Assembly (NCBI GenBank): GCA_019973575.1
Contig: BPUI01000001.1
Span: 2,182,342-2,246,341 of the forward strand
Direction: 5' to 3'
DNA length: 64,000 nucleotides
DNA from: Gemmatimonadetes bacterium T265
Lineage (GTDB): Bacteria > Gemmatimonadota > Gemmatimonadetes > Gemmatimonadales > Gemmatimonadaceae
Of the stretch, positions 56,098 through 64,000 are shown in pieces. Position 1 is the first letter of the stretch. Each line of letters opens with the position of its first letter. The position numbers and the translations under genes are program-made. Below the pieces are notes generated by a model. It was given only the letters and a program-made list of their open reading frames with translations, did not search any database and was not told the DNA's origin.

Positions 56098-57635
56098 AGC
56101 AGGTCGCCGAGTCCGCCGCGTGGCCGCGACTCGCCGCAGCGGCGCGCGCCGCCGTCCCCGAGGCGTTCGGGCCTAACGGCGGCGCGCTCAACCTGATCGG
56201 CGGCGCGTGGGGCCGGCCGGGGACGCCGCGCCCGTACACCTCGCCCGTCGACGGGTCCGAGCTCGGCGCGCTCCCCGCCGTGGACGTCGCGGCCGCGCAC
56301 GCCGCGGTCGAGGGCGCGGCGGCCGAGGCGGCCGAGTGGGCGCGCGTCGACCTCGACGAGCGGCGGCGCCGCGTGAGCGCGTGCCTCGACGCGCTGCGGG
56401 CGCACCGCGACCTCATCGCGCGGCTGCTGATCTGGGAGATCGGCAAGCCGCTCGCGCAGGCGGAGACCGACGTCGACCGCTGCGTCGACGGCGTGGCGTG
56501 GTACGTCGACCAGATCGAGCCGATGCTCGCCGGGCGCGCGCCGCTCGGCGTGGTCTCGAACATCGCGTCCTGGAACTACCCGTACTCGGTGCTCGTGCAC
56601 GCGGTGCTCGTGCAGGCGCTCGCCGGCAACGCCGTGGTCGCGAAGACGCCCACCGACGGCGGGCTGTTCGCGCTCACCGTCGGCTTCGCGCTCGCGCGCC
56701 GCGCCGGGCTGCCGGTGACGCTGCTGAGCGGGTCGGGCGGGGAGTTAGGCCCGGCGCTGGTGCGCGGCGAGGGCGTCGACTGCCTCGCCTTCGTCGGCGG
56801 CCGGTCGAGCGGGCGCGCGGTGGCCGCCGCGCTGCTCGACGGGCGCAAGCGGCACATGCTCGAGATGGAGGGCGTGAACGCGTACGGCGTGTGGGACTAC
56901 TCGGACTGGTCGCGGCTCGCCGAGCAGATGAAGAAGGGGTTCGACTACGGCAAGCAGCGGTGCACCGCGTACGCGCGGTTCGTCGTCGGGCGGCGGCTCT
57001 TCCCGCGCTTCCTCGAGACGTACCTGGCGACGGTGAAGGCCGTGCGCGTCGGCAACCCGGTCGCGGTCGACACACCCGACGACGCACTTCCGAAGCTCGA
57101 CTTCGGGCCGCTCATCAACCGCGGGCAGGCCGCCGCGCTGCGCGCCTCGACCGCCGCGGCGGTCGACGGCGGCGCGGTGCCGCTCTACGCGGGCGCGCTC
57201 GACCCCGACCGCTTCATCCCCGGGCAGGACGACGCCGCGTACCTCGCGCCCGCCGCGCTCCTCGGCGTGCCGCGCAGCAGCCCGCTCTACCACGCCGAGC
57301 CGTTCGGCCCGGTCGACACGATCGTGCTCGTCGACTCCGTCGAGGAGTTGGTCTCCGAGATGAACGTGTCGAACGGTTCGCTCGTCGCGTCGATCGCCTG
57401 CGACGACGCGGCGGTCGCGTCCGAGATCGCGGGCCAGGTCCGGGGCTTCAAGGTCGGGATCAACGCCGTGCGCTCGCGCGGCGACCGCGACGAGGTGTTC
57501 GGCGGGATCGGGCAGTCGTGGCACGGATGCTTCGTCGGCGGGGCGTACCTCGTCCAGGCCGCGACGCGCGGCGCGCCCGACGAGCGGCTGTTCGGCAACT
57601 TCCCCGACTACACACTCGTCCCGGCGCGGCGGTGA
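56094..57635 (+). CDS. aldehyde dehydrogenase family protein in the heme-bchl operon
   Basis: 513 residues from ATG 56094, overlapping the hemJ stop (ATGA). ALDH fold: GVVSNIASWNYPYSVLVHAVL (substrate-channel Asn in WNYP), VAKTPTDGG, LLSGSGGELGPAL (cofactor loop), the general-base Glu segment KRHMLEMEGVNAYGVW, catalytic Cys in GKQRCTAYARFVV, and AEPFGPVDTIVLV. NYGQ-type details differ from common ALDH classes, so I cannot name the substrate. Coupling to hemJ suggests use by phototrophic cells, for example on a carotenoid, isoprenoid or tetrapyrrole-related aldehyde. Confidence 0.85.
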   Translation: MKQVAESAAWPRLAAAARAAVPEAFGPNGGALNLIGGAWGRPGTPRPYTSPVDGSELGALPAVDVAAAHAAVEGAAAEAAEWARVDLDERRRRVSACLDALRAHRDLIARLLIWEIGKPLAQAETDVDRCVDGVAWYVDQIEPMLAGRAPLGVVSNIASWNYPYSVLVHAVLVQALAGNAVVAKTPTDGGLFALTVGFALARRAGLPVTLLSGSGGELGPALVRGEGVDCLAFVGGRSSGRAVAAALLDGRKRHMLEMEGVNAYGVWDYSDWSRLAEQMKKGFDYGKQRCTAYARFVVGRRLFPRFLETYLATVKAVRVGNPVAVDTPDDALPKLDFGPLINRGQAAALRASTAAAVDGGAVPLYAGALDPDRFIPGQDDAAYLAPAALLGVPRSSPLYHAEPFGPVDTIVLVDSVEELVSEMNVSNGSLVASIACDDAAVASEIAGQVRGFKVGINAVRSRGDRDEVFGGIGQSWHGCFVGGAYLVQAATRGAPDERLFGNFPDYTLVPARR

Positions 57636-57655
57636 GTGCCTAACGAAACCCGCAC

Positions 57656-58750
57656 ATGCCCGTCACGCGACTCGCGTCCGTCCTCCTCCTCGCGGGCGTC
57701 CCGCTCGCGCGCCCGCGGCCGGCGCCCGCCCAGGACGCGACGCCGGCCGCGGCGCTGCTCGTCCTCTCGAAGGCCGAGCGCGCGCTGAGCATCGTCGACC
57801 CGGCGACGCGCGCGGTCCTCGCGCGCGTGCCCGCCGGCCCGGACCCGCACGAGGTGATCGCGTCCGCCGACGGTCGGACGGCGTACGTGTCCAACTACGG
57901 CGGCGGCGCGTACCACACGATCACCCCCGTCGACCTCGTCGCCCGGCAGGCGCTCCCGGCCATCGACCTCGGCGCACTCGGCGGCCCGCACGGCCTCACC
58001 TTCGTCGGCGGCAAGCTGTGGTTCACGGCCGAGGGCGCGAAGGTCGTCGGCCGGTACGATCCGGCCACGCGGCAGGTGGACTGGGTGCTCGGCACCGGGC
58101 AGGATCGGACGCACATGGTGTTCGTGGCCGCGGACACGCAGCGGGTCGTCACGACCAACGTCGCGTCGGGAACGGTGAGCGTGATCGAGCGGAGCAGCGG
58201 CCGTGGCGGGCCGCCGGGCGCACCCCCGGGTCCGCCGCCCGCCGGCACGCCGGCCGGAGGTCCGCCGGGCGGAGGTCCGCCGCCGAGCGGTCCGCGCGCC
58301 GACTGGCGCGAGACGGTGATCCGCGTCGGCCCCGGCGCCGAGGGGTTCGACGTCTCGCCCGACGGCCGCGAGGCGTGGGTGGCGAACGCGGGCGACGGCA
58401 CGATCTCCGTCATCGACCTGGCCGCGAAGCGCGTCACGCAGACGCTCGACGCCAGCGTGCGCGGCGCGAACCGGCTCAAGTTCACGCCCGACGGCGCCCT
58501 CGCCTTCGTCTCGACGTTAGGCGGTCCGGACGTCACGGTACTCCGCGTTGCGACGCGCGAGGTCGTGAAGCGAATCCCGGTCGGGCGCGGGGCGGCGGGG
58601 ATCCTCGTCCAGCCCGACGGCGCGCGCGCCTACGTGGCCTGCACGCCCGACGACTACGTCGCGGTGATCGACGTGCCGTCGCTCGCCGTCGTCGGGCGCG
58701 TCGCGGCGGGGCGGGAGCCCGACGGGCTCGCCTGGGCCGTGCGGCGGTAG
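57656..58750 (+). CDS. secreted YVTN/YncE-type beta-propeller protein
   Basis: 364 residues from ATG 57656, with a signal peptide (LASVLLLAGVPLARPRPAPAQ). The repeats are of YVTN type: LLVLSKAERALSIVDPATRAVLARVPAG, ASADGRTAYVSNYGGG, FDVSPDGREAWVANAGDGTISVIDLA and VQPDGARAYVACTPDDYVAVIDV. A Gly/Pro-rich insertion (residues ~180-215) splits the propeller into halves. Such proteins are periplasmic binding or scaffold units without a set reaction. It lies 20 bases after the aldehyde dehydrogenase, so co-transcription is possible. Confidence 0.8.
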   Translation: MPVTRLASVLLLAGVPLARPRPAPAQDATPAAALLVLSKAERALSIVDPATRAVLARVPAGPDPHEVIASADGRTAYVSNYGGGAYHTITPVDLVARQALPAIDLGALGGPHGLTFVGGKLWFTAEGAKVVGRYDPATRQVDWVLGTGQDRTHMVFVAADTQRVVTTNVASGTVSVIERSSGRGGPPGAPPGPPPAGTPAGGPPGGGPPPSGPRADWRETVIRVGPGAEGFDVSPDGREAWVANAGDGTISVIDLAAKRVTQTLDASVRGANRLKFTPDGALAFVSTLGGPDVTVLRVATREVVKRIPVGRGAAGILVQPDGARAYVACTPDDYVAVIDVPSLAVVGRVAAGREPDGLAWAVRR

Positions 58751-58769
58751 GCGGCCCGGCCCCGCGCGC

Positions 58770-61700
58770 CTAACGCGTGATCGTGACGGGCGGGCCGCCC
58801 GCGGCGTCGCGCGTGCGCGCGAGCCCGGCGCGCACGGCGGTGACCTGCGGCGCCATCGCGGGGTCGGCGGCCTGCCAGTACGCGAGCGCCTGCGCGTAGC
58901 TCGCCGCGGCGCGCGCCCGGTCTCCGGTCTGCTCGTAGAGGGCGGCCCGGGCGAGGAGCGTGCGCGCGTAAACGGCCCACCCGGTTTCGAATCCCCCGAA
59001 GCTCATGAACCGCCGCGGGTCGAGCATTTCGTAGAGCGCGAGCGCGCGCCGCGGGTCGCCCGCGCGCGCGAAGAACTCGGCGCGCGCGGCGGTGCGGAGC
59101 CCGCTGTACATGAGCGGCGCCGTCGTGTCCGGAGGCGGGAACTGCCGCGCGAGGCCCATCGCGCGCGCCGTATCGCCTCGCGCGAGTGCGGCGAGCGCGT
59201 CGAGTTCCGGGAGTGGGGGGGCGCCGCCACGCGCCGCCCACCGCGCCGTCACGTCGAGGAACGCCGAGTCGCCGGTCGCGAGGTAGGCGACGTACGGGAT
59301 CGGGATCGCACTCGTGATCGCCGTGCCCGACGCCGCGGCGCCCGCCGCGGCGGTGACGTTGGCTTCGAACGTGCGCGCGCCGGCGAGGAGCAGGCGCCGG
59401 GTCGCCGGGCTCGCGGGCACGCCGGCGGCCGTCTCGAGCGCCGCGCCGTACCACCGCAGCAGCGCGTCGGCGGGGAGCGCGCCGGCGGCCCCGAGCGCCG
59501 TATACGCGGGGCGCGCACGCGCGGCGGCGGCGAAGGTCGCCCGCATGTCGTCGAAGCGGCCGACCGCGGCGGCGGCCTCGCCCGCATTGCCGATCGCGTA
59601 GGAGGCGTTCCCGTCGAGCGCCGGGCGCAACGAGTCGGCGGGGTAGCGGGTGAGGGCGGCGCGGAGGGCGGCCGGCACGCCCGCCGGGTCGGCGAGCAGT
59701 TGCGCGCCCACGGCGCCGTAGGCGACCTGCGGCGCCCGCAGGTTCGGCCGCGCGAGCGCGCGGCGCGCCGCCGCCACCGCCGAATCGGGTAGGCCCGCGC
59801 CGACGTACGCGTCGAGCAGGGACGCCTGTGCCGTTTCGACGTCGGGGTCGGCCGCGGCCCAGCCGCGCGCCGCGGCCAGCAGCGCGACGCGCGCGCGGTC
59901 GCGCGAGGCGGCGATCCGCGCCGGCCCGACCGCGCGCCGTGCGGCGCTGTCCGACACCGCGACGAGCGTGTCGCCGTCGAGGACGACGGTCGCCGTCGGC
60001 GACGCGATCGACTCGTAAACCCGCAGCAACATCGGGTAGGCGAGGTGGAACGTCGAGTCGAGCGCGATCGTCCGTTCGAGCGCGCGCCGCGCCCCCGAGA
60101 ACGCGTGCGTCGAGCGCACGCCCGCGCTGCGCAGGATCGGCCGCGCGGCCGCGGGCTGCCCGGAAAGCGCCGCAAGGCGCTGCTGCATCTGCAACTGCTC
60201 GGCGAAGGCGAGGAGCACCCAGGCCTGCCCGAGCCCGAACCAGGCTTCGGCGGCCGTGCTGTCGCGCGCGACGACACCCTCGTACCGCGCGCGTGCCGTG
60301 TCGAACAGCGCGGCCATAGCGGCCGGCCCCTGACGCGACCCGGCGACGAGCCCGCGCACGAGCGCGTCGTAGGCGCGCACCACGCCCTGCTCGCGCGGGC
60401 CGAGCCGGTCGGCGTTCGCGATCGCGCGGGCCATGTAGCCGAGTTGCGTCGAATCGCCCTGGTTGGCCCACCCGCGGCCGAGCGCGCGCTTGTACCACGC
60501 GAGCGCGAACGTCGAGTCCTGCGCGACGGCGCGGCCGAAGAGCGAGTCGGCCCGCGCGAGCTGCCAGCCGTTGAGTGCGCGCACGCCGTCCAGATAGTCG
60601 CGGTAGGCGCCGAGCGACGCGGTCGTCGTGCGGGTGAGCTGCGCCGTGCCTTCCGGCGCGCCCGAGACCGCGACGAGGTTCAGCAGGTCGCGCGCGAGCG
60701 CGTCGAACGCGGCGCGCGGGTCCGCGCGCACGGGGGCCGCGCGTTGGGCCGCGTCGATCTTGCGGCCGGAGGCGACGTCGTACAGGCTCGCGACGACGAC
60801 GAGCGAGTCGCCCGTGCTCTGCACGCGCCCCGTGATCACGGTGGCCGCGCCGGCCCGCCGCGCGAACCGGCGCGCGTCGTCGAGCCCGAGGGCGCGCGCG
60901 CCGTCGAGCCCCGCGGCGCGCAGGACGTCGAGCGTGTGCTCGTAGTCGACGACGTGCACGTCCTCCCACTGCGCGAGGTCGAGGGTGAGCATGCTCACGC
61001 TCCCTTCGCGCAGCCAGGCGAGCGCGGGGTCGGGGCTGAGGACGTCGAACGGTGCAACTGCGATCGAGCGGTGGGGGGCGGCGCCTCCGCGCGCGCGGTG
61101 CGCGGCCGCGAGCGCGGCGCCGCCGAGCGCGGCGAGCGCGAGCGCCGCGCCGACGAGCACCCGGCGGCGTCGCCTCCGCGTCGGCGCGGCGGGGGCGATC
61201 GGCACGAGGGTCGGCGCACCGGACGCCACCTCGGTCGCCGAGGCGGGCGTCGCCTCCCCGCGGAGCACCGCGTCGAGCGCGTCGCGCATCGCGGCCGCGT
61301 CGGCCCACCGCTCGGCCGGGTCCTTGCGGAGGGCGCGCTCGACCACCGCCGCGAGCGCGGGCGGCGCCCCCGGCGCGCGAAGGGCGAGCGGCGGCGGGGG
61401 CTCCGTCAGCTGCCGCACGAGGAGCGCCGCCGGAGTCCCCCCGGCGAACGGCGGCGCCCCCGCGAGCAGCTCGTAGCCGACGAGGCCTAACGCGTAGATG
61501 TCGCTCCGCGCGTCGACGTCGCGGTCGCCGGCCGCCTGCTCGGGGCTCATGTAGCGCGGCGAGCCCACGGCCACGCCCGCGCGCGTCAGCCGGTCGTCGC
61601 CCGCCCCGGCCGGCTGCAGCGCCCGCGCGACGCCGAAGTCGGTGAGCAGCGCGCGCCCGGTGTCGGCCTCCACAAGGACGTTCTCGGGCTTGACGTCGCG

Positions 61701-62141
61701 ATGCACGACCCCCGCGGCGTGCGCGGTCGCGAGCGCGTCGGCGAGGTCGCGCAGCAGGCGGGCGGCCGCGTCCGGCGGGGCGGGGCCGTCGCGCTCCAGC
61801 CGCTCGCGGAGCGACGCGCCGCGGACGTACTCCATCGCGAACCAGAGCAGCCCCGCCGCCTCGCCCGCCGCGTAGACGCCGACGATGTGCGGGTGCCGCA
61901 GGCGCGCCACCGTCCGCGCCTCCTGCAGGAAGCGCTCGCGGAACACCGCGCTCGTCGTCAGCTCCGGCGCGATGACCTTGATCGCCACCGGGCGGTCCAG
62001 CCCCTCGTCGCGCGCGAGCCAGACGCTGCCCATCGCGCCGGCGCCGATCGACCGCTCGACGGCGTAGCGCCCGGCGAGCGCGGCGCGCAGCCGCGCCCCT
62101 AGCGCGTCGAGCGTGCCCTCGGCGGCAGGATCGGCGGACAC
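58770..62141 (-). CDS. Ser/Thr protein kinase with transmembrane helix and long repeat-rich sensor domain
   Basis: 1123 residues from GTG 62141. The kinase domain (~residues 20-290) is intact: GAGAMGSVWLARD, VAIKVIAPE, VVHRDVKPENVLVE, LTDFGVARAL, SPRYMSPEQAAG. After a basic patch a helix crosses the membrane (VLVGAALALAALGGAALAAA). The outer ~780 residues begin with a TolB-like strand (IAVAPFDVLSPDP) and continue with TPR-like helices (RADSLFGRAVAQDSTFALAWYKRAL). This layout is very common in Gemmatimonadota. It is convergent with the propeller gene. Confidence 0.9.
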   Translation of the reverse strand: MSADPAAEGTLDALGARLRAALAGRYAVERSIGAGAMGSVWLARDEGLDRPVAIKVIAPELTTSAVFRERFLQEARTVARLRHPHIVGVYAAGEAAGLLWFAMEYVRGASLRERLERDGPAPPDAAARLLRDLADALATAHAAGVVHRDVKPENVLVEADTGRALLTDFGVARALQPAGAGDDRLTRAGVAVGSPRYMSPEQAAGDRDVDARSDIYALGLVGYELLAGAPPFAGGTPAALLVRQLTEPPPPLALRAPGAPPALAAVVERALRKDPAERWADAAAMRDALDAVLRGEATPASATEVASGAPTLVPIAPAAPTRRRRRRVLVGAALALAALGGAALAAAHRARGGAAPHRSIAVAPFDVLSPDPALAWLREGSVSMLTLDLAQWEDVHVVDYEHTLDVLRAAGLDGARALGLDDARRFARRAGAATVITGRVQSTGDSLVVVASLYDVASGRKIDAAQRAAPVRADPRAAFDALARDLLNLVAVSGAPEGTAQLTRTTTASLGAYRDYLDGVRALNGWQLARADSLFGRAVAQDSTFALAWYKRALGRGWANQGDSTQLGYMARAIANADRLGPREQGVVRAYDALVRGLVAGSRQGPAAMAALFDTARARYEGVVARDSTAAEAWFGLGQAWVLLAFAEQLQMQQRLAALSGQPAAARPILRSAGVRSTHAFSGARRALERTIALDSTFHLAYPMLLRVYESIASPTATVVLDGDTLVAVSDSAARRAVGPARIAASRDRARVALLAAARGWAAADPDVETAQASLLDAYVGAGLPDSAVAAARRALARPNLRAPQVAYGAVGAQLLADPAGVPAALRAALTRYPADSLRPALDGNASYAIGNAGEAAAAVGRFDDMRATFAAAARARPAYTALGAAGALPADALLRWYGAALETAAGVPASPATRRLLLAGARTFEANVTAAAGAAASGTAITSAIPIPYVAYLATGDSAFLDVTARWAARGGAPPLPELDALAALARGDTARAMGLARQFPPPDTTAPLMYSGLRTAARAEFFARAGDPRRALALYEMLDPRRFMSFGGFETGWAVYARTLLARAALYEQTGDRARAAASYAQALAYWQAADPAMAPQVTAVRAGLARTRDAAGGPPVTITR

Positions 62142-62340
62142 GGCGGCGCGGCGGCCAGGGTCAGCGCGGCGCGGCGGCCGCCGCGGGCGGGGGAGTCGTT
62201 GACATCGGTGGGCGGGCGACTGCTGGCGAAGGTAGCACCCCGGCCAACGCCCGCGGGGGCGGCGCGGGTCCGGTGACGTCCGTCCCGCGTCGGCCGTCGA
62301 TGGTTGGCTACAGAAGGACCTCCCGTCTCCCCGCCCTCCG

Positions 62341-64000
62341 ATGACCGCTCCCCACCGGGACGCCGCGGCGGCCGTTCGCGACACGGCGCGCCTCGCGGCC
62401 GTCCGCCGGACCGCCCTCCTCGACACCGCCGCCGACGAGGCGTTCGACCGCTTCACGCGGCTCGCGGCGCGCTTGTTAGGCACCCCCGCGGCGGTCGTCA
62501 CGCTGGTCGACGCGGAGCGGCAGTTCTGCAAGAGCGCGGTCGGGCTGCCGATGCCCGCGCCCCCGGCGCCCGCGCCGTCGCTCCCCTTCTCGCACTCGTT
62601 CTGCCAGCACGTCGTCGCGGCCGGCGCGCCGCTCGTCCTCGGCGACGTGCGCGACCACCCCGTCCACCGCGAGAACGGCGCGGTGCGCGACATGGGCGCG
62701 GTCGCGTACGCGGGCGTCCCGCTCCGCACGGCGGAGGGGCAGGTGGTCGGCACGTTCTGCGCGGTCGACGACACGCCGCGCACGTGGGACCCCGCCGACG
62801 TCACGCTGCTCGAGGACCTCGCGCGCGCGGTCGTCGCTGAGATCGAGCTCCGCACCGTGCTGCGCGAAACCGAGGCGGCGCGGCATACCGCGCGGGTGCT
62901 GCTCGACGCGAGCCCGGACGCGTTCACCGCGGTGGACGCCGAGGGGCGCGTCACCTACATGAGCGACCTCGCAGGCCGGATCCTCGGCTGCGACCCCGAC
63001 GCCGTGCTCGGCGCGCCGCTCGACCAGCAGCTCCCCGCGGACGCCCGCGACGGGATGCGCGCGCTGCACGGGCGCGTGCGCGCGACCGGCGCGCCCGCGG
63101 ACGTCGAGCACTGGTCGACCCCGCCCGGCGGCGGCGTGGGCCGCTGGCTCGCGGTGCACGCGGTGCCGAGTGGGGCGGGCGGGGTCGCCGTCGCGCTGCG
63201 GGACGTCACCGCGCGCCGCGACGCCGAGGCCGCGCTCCGGGCGAGCGAGGCGCGCCTGCGCGCGATCACGGAGACCGCGAACGACGCGATCATCACCGCC
63301 GACGGCGCCGGCCGCATCACCTACTGGAACGCGACCGCCGAGCGGATGTTCGGCTACTCCGAGGCCGAGGCGGTCGGGCGGCCCGTGTCGCTCATCATCC
63401 CCGAGGGGTACCGTCGCGGGCACGAGGCCGGCATCGCGCGCGTCGCCGCGGGCGCGCCGAGCCGGCTCGCCGGGCACGTGCTCGAGCTCGAGGCGCGGCG
63501 TCGGTCCGGGCAGGTGTTCCCGATCGAGCTGTTGATGAGTTGCTACGAAGTGGACGGCGCGCCCTACTTCACGAGCTTCGTCCGCGACGCGACCGCGCGC
63601 CGGGACGCGGAGCTCCAGCTGCGCGCGAGCGAGGCCCGCTACCGCGCGCTGACCGAGCACTCCCCCGAGCCGATCTACCTGCACCGCGACGGGCGCGTGC
63701 TGTACGCCAACCCCGCGGGCGCGCGGCTGCTCGGCGCGCCCGGCCCCGACGCGCTCGTCGGCGCGACGGTGATGAACGTCTTCCACCCGGACGACGCGGT
63801 GCGCGCCCGGCAGGACCTCGACTTTCTCACCCGCGGCGAGGCGCAGCAGGACCTCTTCCGCTACCGCCTGCTCCGCCGCGACGGCTCGGAGGTCGAGGTC
63901 GAGTCGATCTCGGCCCTCGTCCAGCTCGACGACGCGCCCGCGCTGCAGACGCTCTTCCGCGACGTGACCGAGCGCAACGCGCTCGAGCGCAAGCTGACCT
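62341..64000 (+). CDS. GAF-PAS-PAS-PAS sensor protein, cut by the window end
   Basis: Starts at ATG 62341 and is still open at base 64000 (553 codons). Domains in order: GAF (RLLGTPAAVVTLVDAERQFCKSAVGLP, SFCQHVV, YAGVPLRTAEGQVVGTFCAVD), then PAS 1 (LLDASPDAFTAVDAEGRVTYMSD), PAS 2 (ITETANDAIITADGAGRITYWNATAERMFGYSE) and PAS 3 (LTEHSPEPIYLHRDGRVLYANPAG). The last residues (RDVTERNALERKLT) look like the linker before a histidine kinase or GGDEF output, which lies outside the window. The ligand is unknown; PAS 2 is of the common FixL-like type. Confidence 0.85.
   Translation, partial: MTAPHRDAAAAVRDTARLAAVRRTALLDTAADEAFDRFTRLAARLLGTPAAVVTLVDAERQFCKSAVGLPMPAPPAPAPSLPFSHSFCQHVVAAGAPLVLGDVRDHPVHRENGAVRDMGAVAYAGVPLRTAEGQVVGTFCAVDDTPRTWDPADVTLLEDLARAVVAEIELRTVLRETEAARHTARVLLDASPDAFTAVDAEGRVTYMSDLAGRILGCDPDAVLGAPLDQQLPADARDGMRALHGRVRATGAPADVEHWSTPPGGGVGRWLAVHAVPSGAGGVAVALRDVTARRDAEAALRASEARLRAITETANDAIITADGAGRITYWNATAERMFGYSEAEAVGRPVSLIIPEGYRRGHEAGIARVAAGAPSRLAGHVLELEARRRSGQVFPIELLMSCYEVDGAPYFTSFVRDATARRDAELQLRASEARYRALTEHSPEPIYLHRDGRVLYANPAGARLLGAPGPDALVGATVMNVFHPDDAVRARQDLDFLTRGEAQQDLFRYRLLRRDGSEVEVESISALVQLDDAPALQTLFRDVTERNALERKLT

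Overview
The window is very GC-rich DNA, by eye well above 70% G+C, dominated by a bacterial photosynthesis gene cluster (PGC) for bacteriochlorophyll a and a type-2 reaction centre. The gene set is of purple-bacterial type: bchFNBHLM, lhaA, puhABC, pufBALMC, crtF-bchCXYZ, bchIDO, aerobic acsF, bchG, bchP, and a ppsR/aerR regulator pair. The flanking genes suit phototrophic Gemmatimonadota better than Proteobacteria: a Ser/Thr kinase with a tetratricopeptide-like C-terminus, a carboxypeptidase-regulatory/TonB-plug protein, a PEP-CTERM protein and a pseudokinase. I infer a Gemmatimonadaceae-like aerobic phototroph. This rests on family content and gene order, not on a marker gene.

Positions 1-13.6 kb are accessory DNA. 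They hold a cupin protein, a duplicated cassette of small unknown proteins with a Cys-rich mini-protein (one copy broken), a PEP-CTERM protein, a lower-GC island carrying a DUF6941-like gene and a HicA/HicB-like toxin-antitoxin pair, several zinc-ribbon mini-proteins, and many gene remnants: an SRAP C-terminus, an internally deleted Mrr nuclease, a frame broken by TGA, and tRNA-like 3' halves. The region looks like a site of repeated insertion and decay.

Positions 13.6-58 kb are the PGC. puhE-bchD-bchI reads leftward and crtF-bchC-bchX-bchY-bchZ rightward from divergent promoters at about 17.55 kb. bchO is inverted between bchZ and pufB. pufB-A-L-M-C follow, then a small membrane protein and a pseudokinase. 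A long leftward operon runs bchF-N-B-H-L-M, a small unknown gene, acsF, lhaA, puhA (split in two genes), puhB and puhC, followed by an outer-membrane protein. Rightward from about 48.2 kb lie aerR and ppsR, then bchG-bchP-hemA-hemF-hemJ, an aldehyde dehydrogenase and a secreted beta-propeller. Four inverted-repeat elements of about 115 bp sit in intercistronic gaps of the bch operons. Of the carotenoid genes only crtF is here, and bchE, bchJ and pufQ are not present.

Regulation can be read directly. TGT-N12-ACA palindromes, the known PpsR/CrtJ operator, overlap the -35 boxes of divergent promoters in front of crtF and bchI, near-matches do so in front of bchF and aerR-ppsR, and a perfect copy lies at bchG. 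Within the window the PpsR/AerR pair therefore appears to control most pigment genes and its own transcription. Positions 58.8-64 kb hold an active-type Ser/Thr kinase and a GAF-PAS sensor cut by the window edge.
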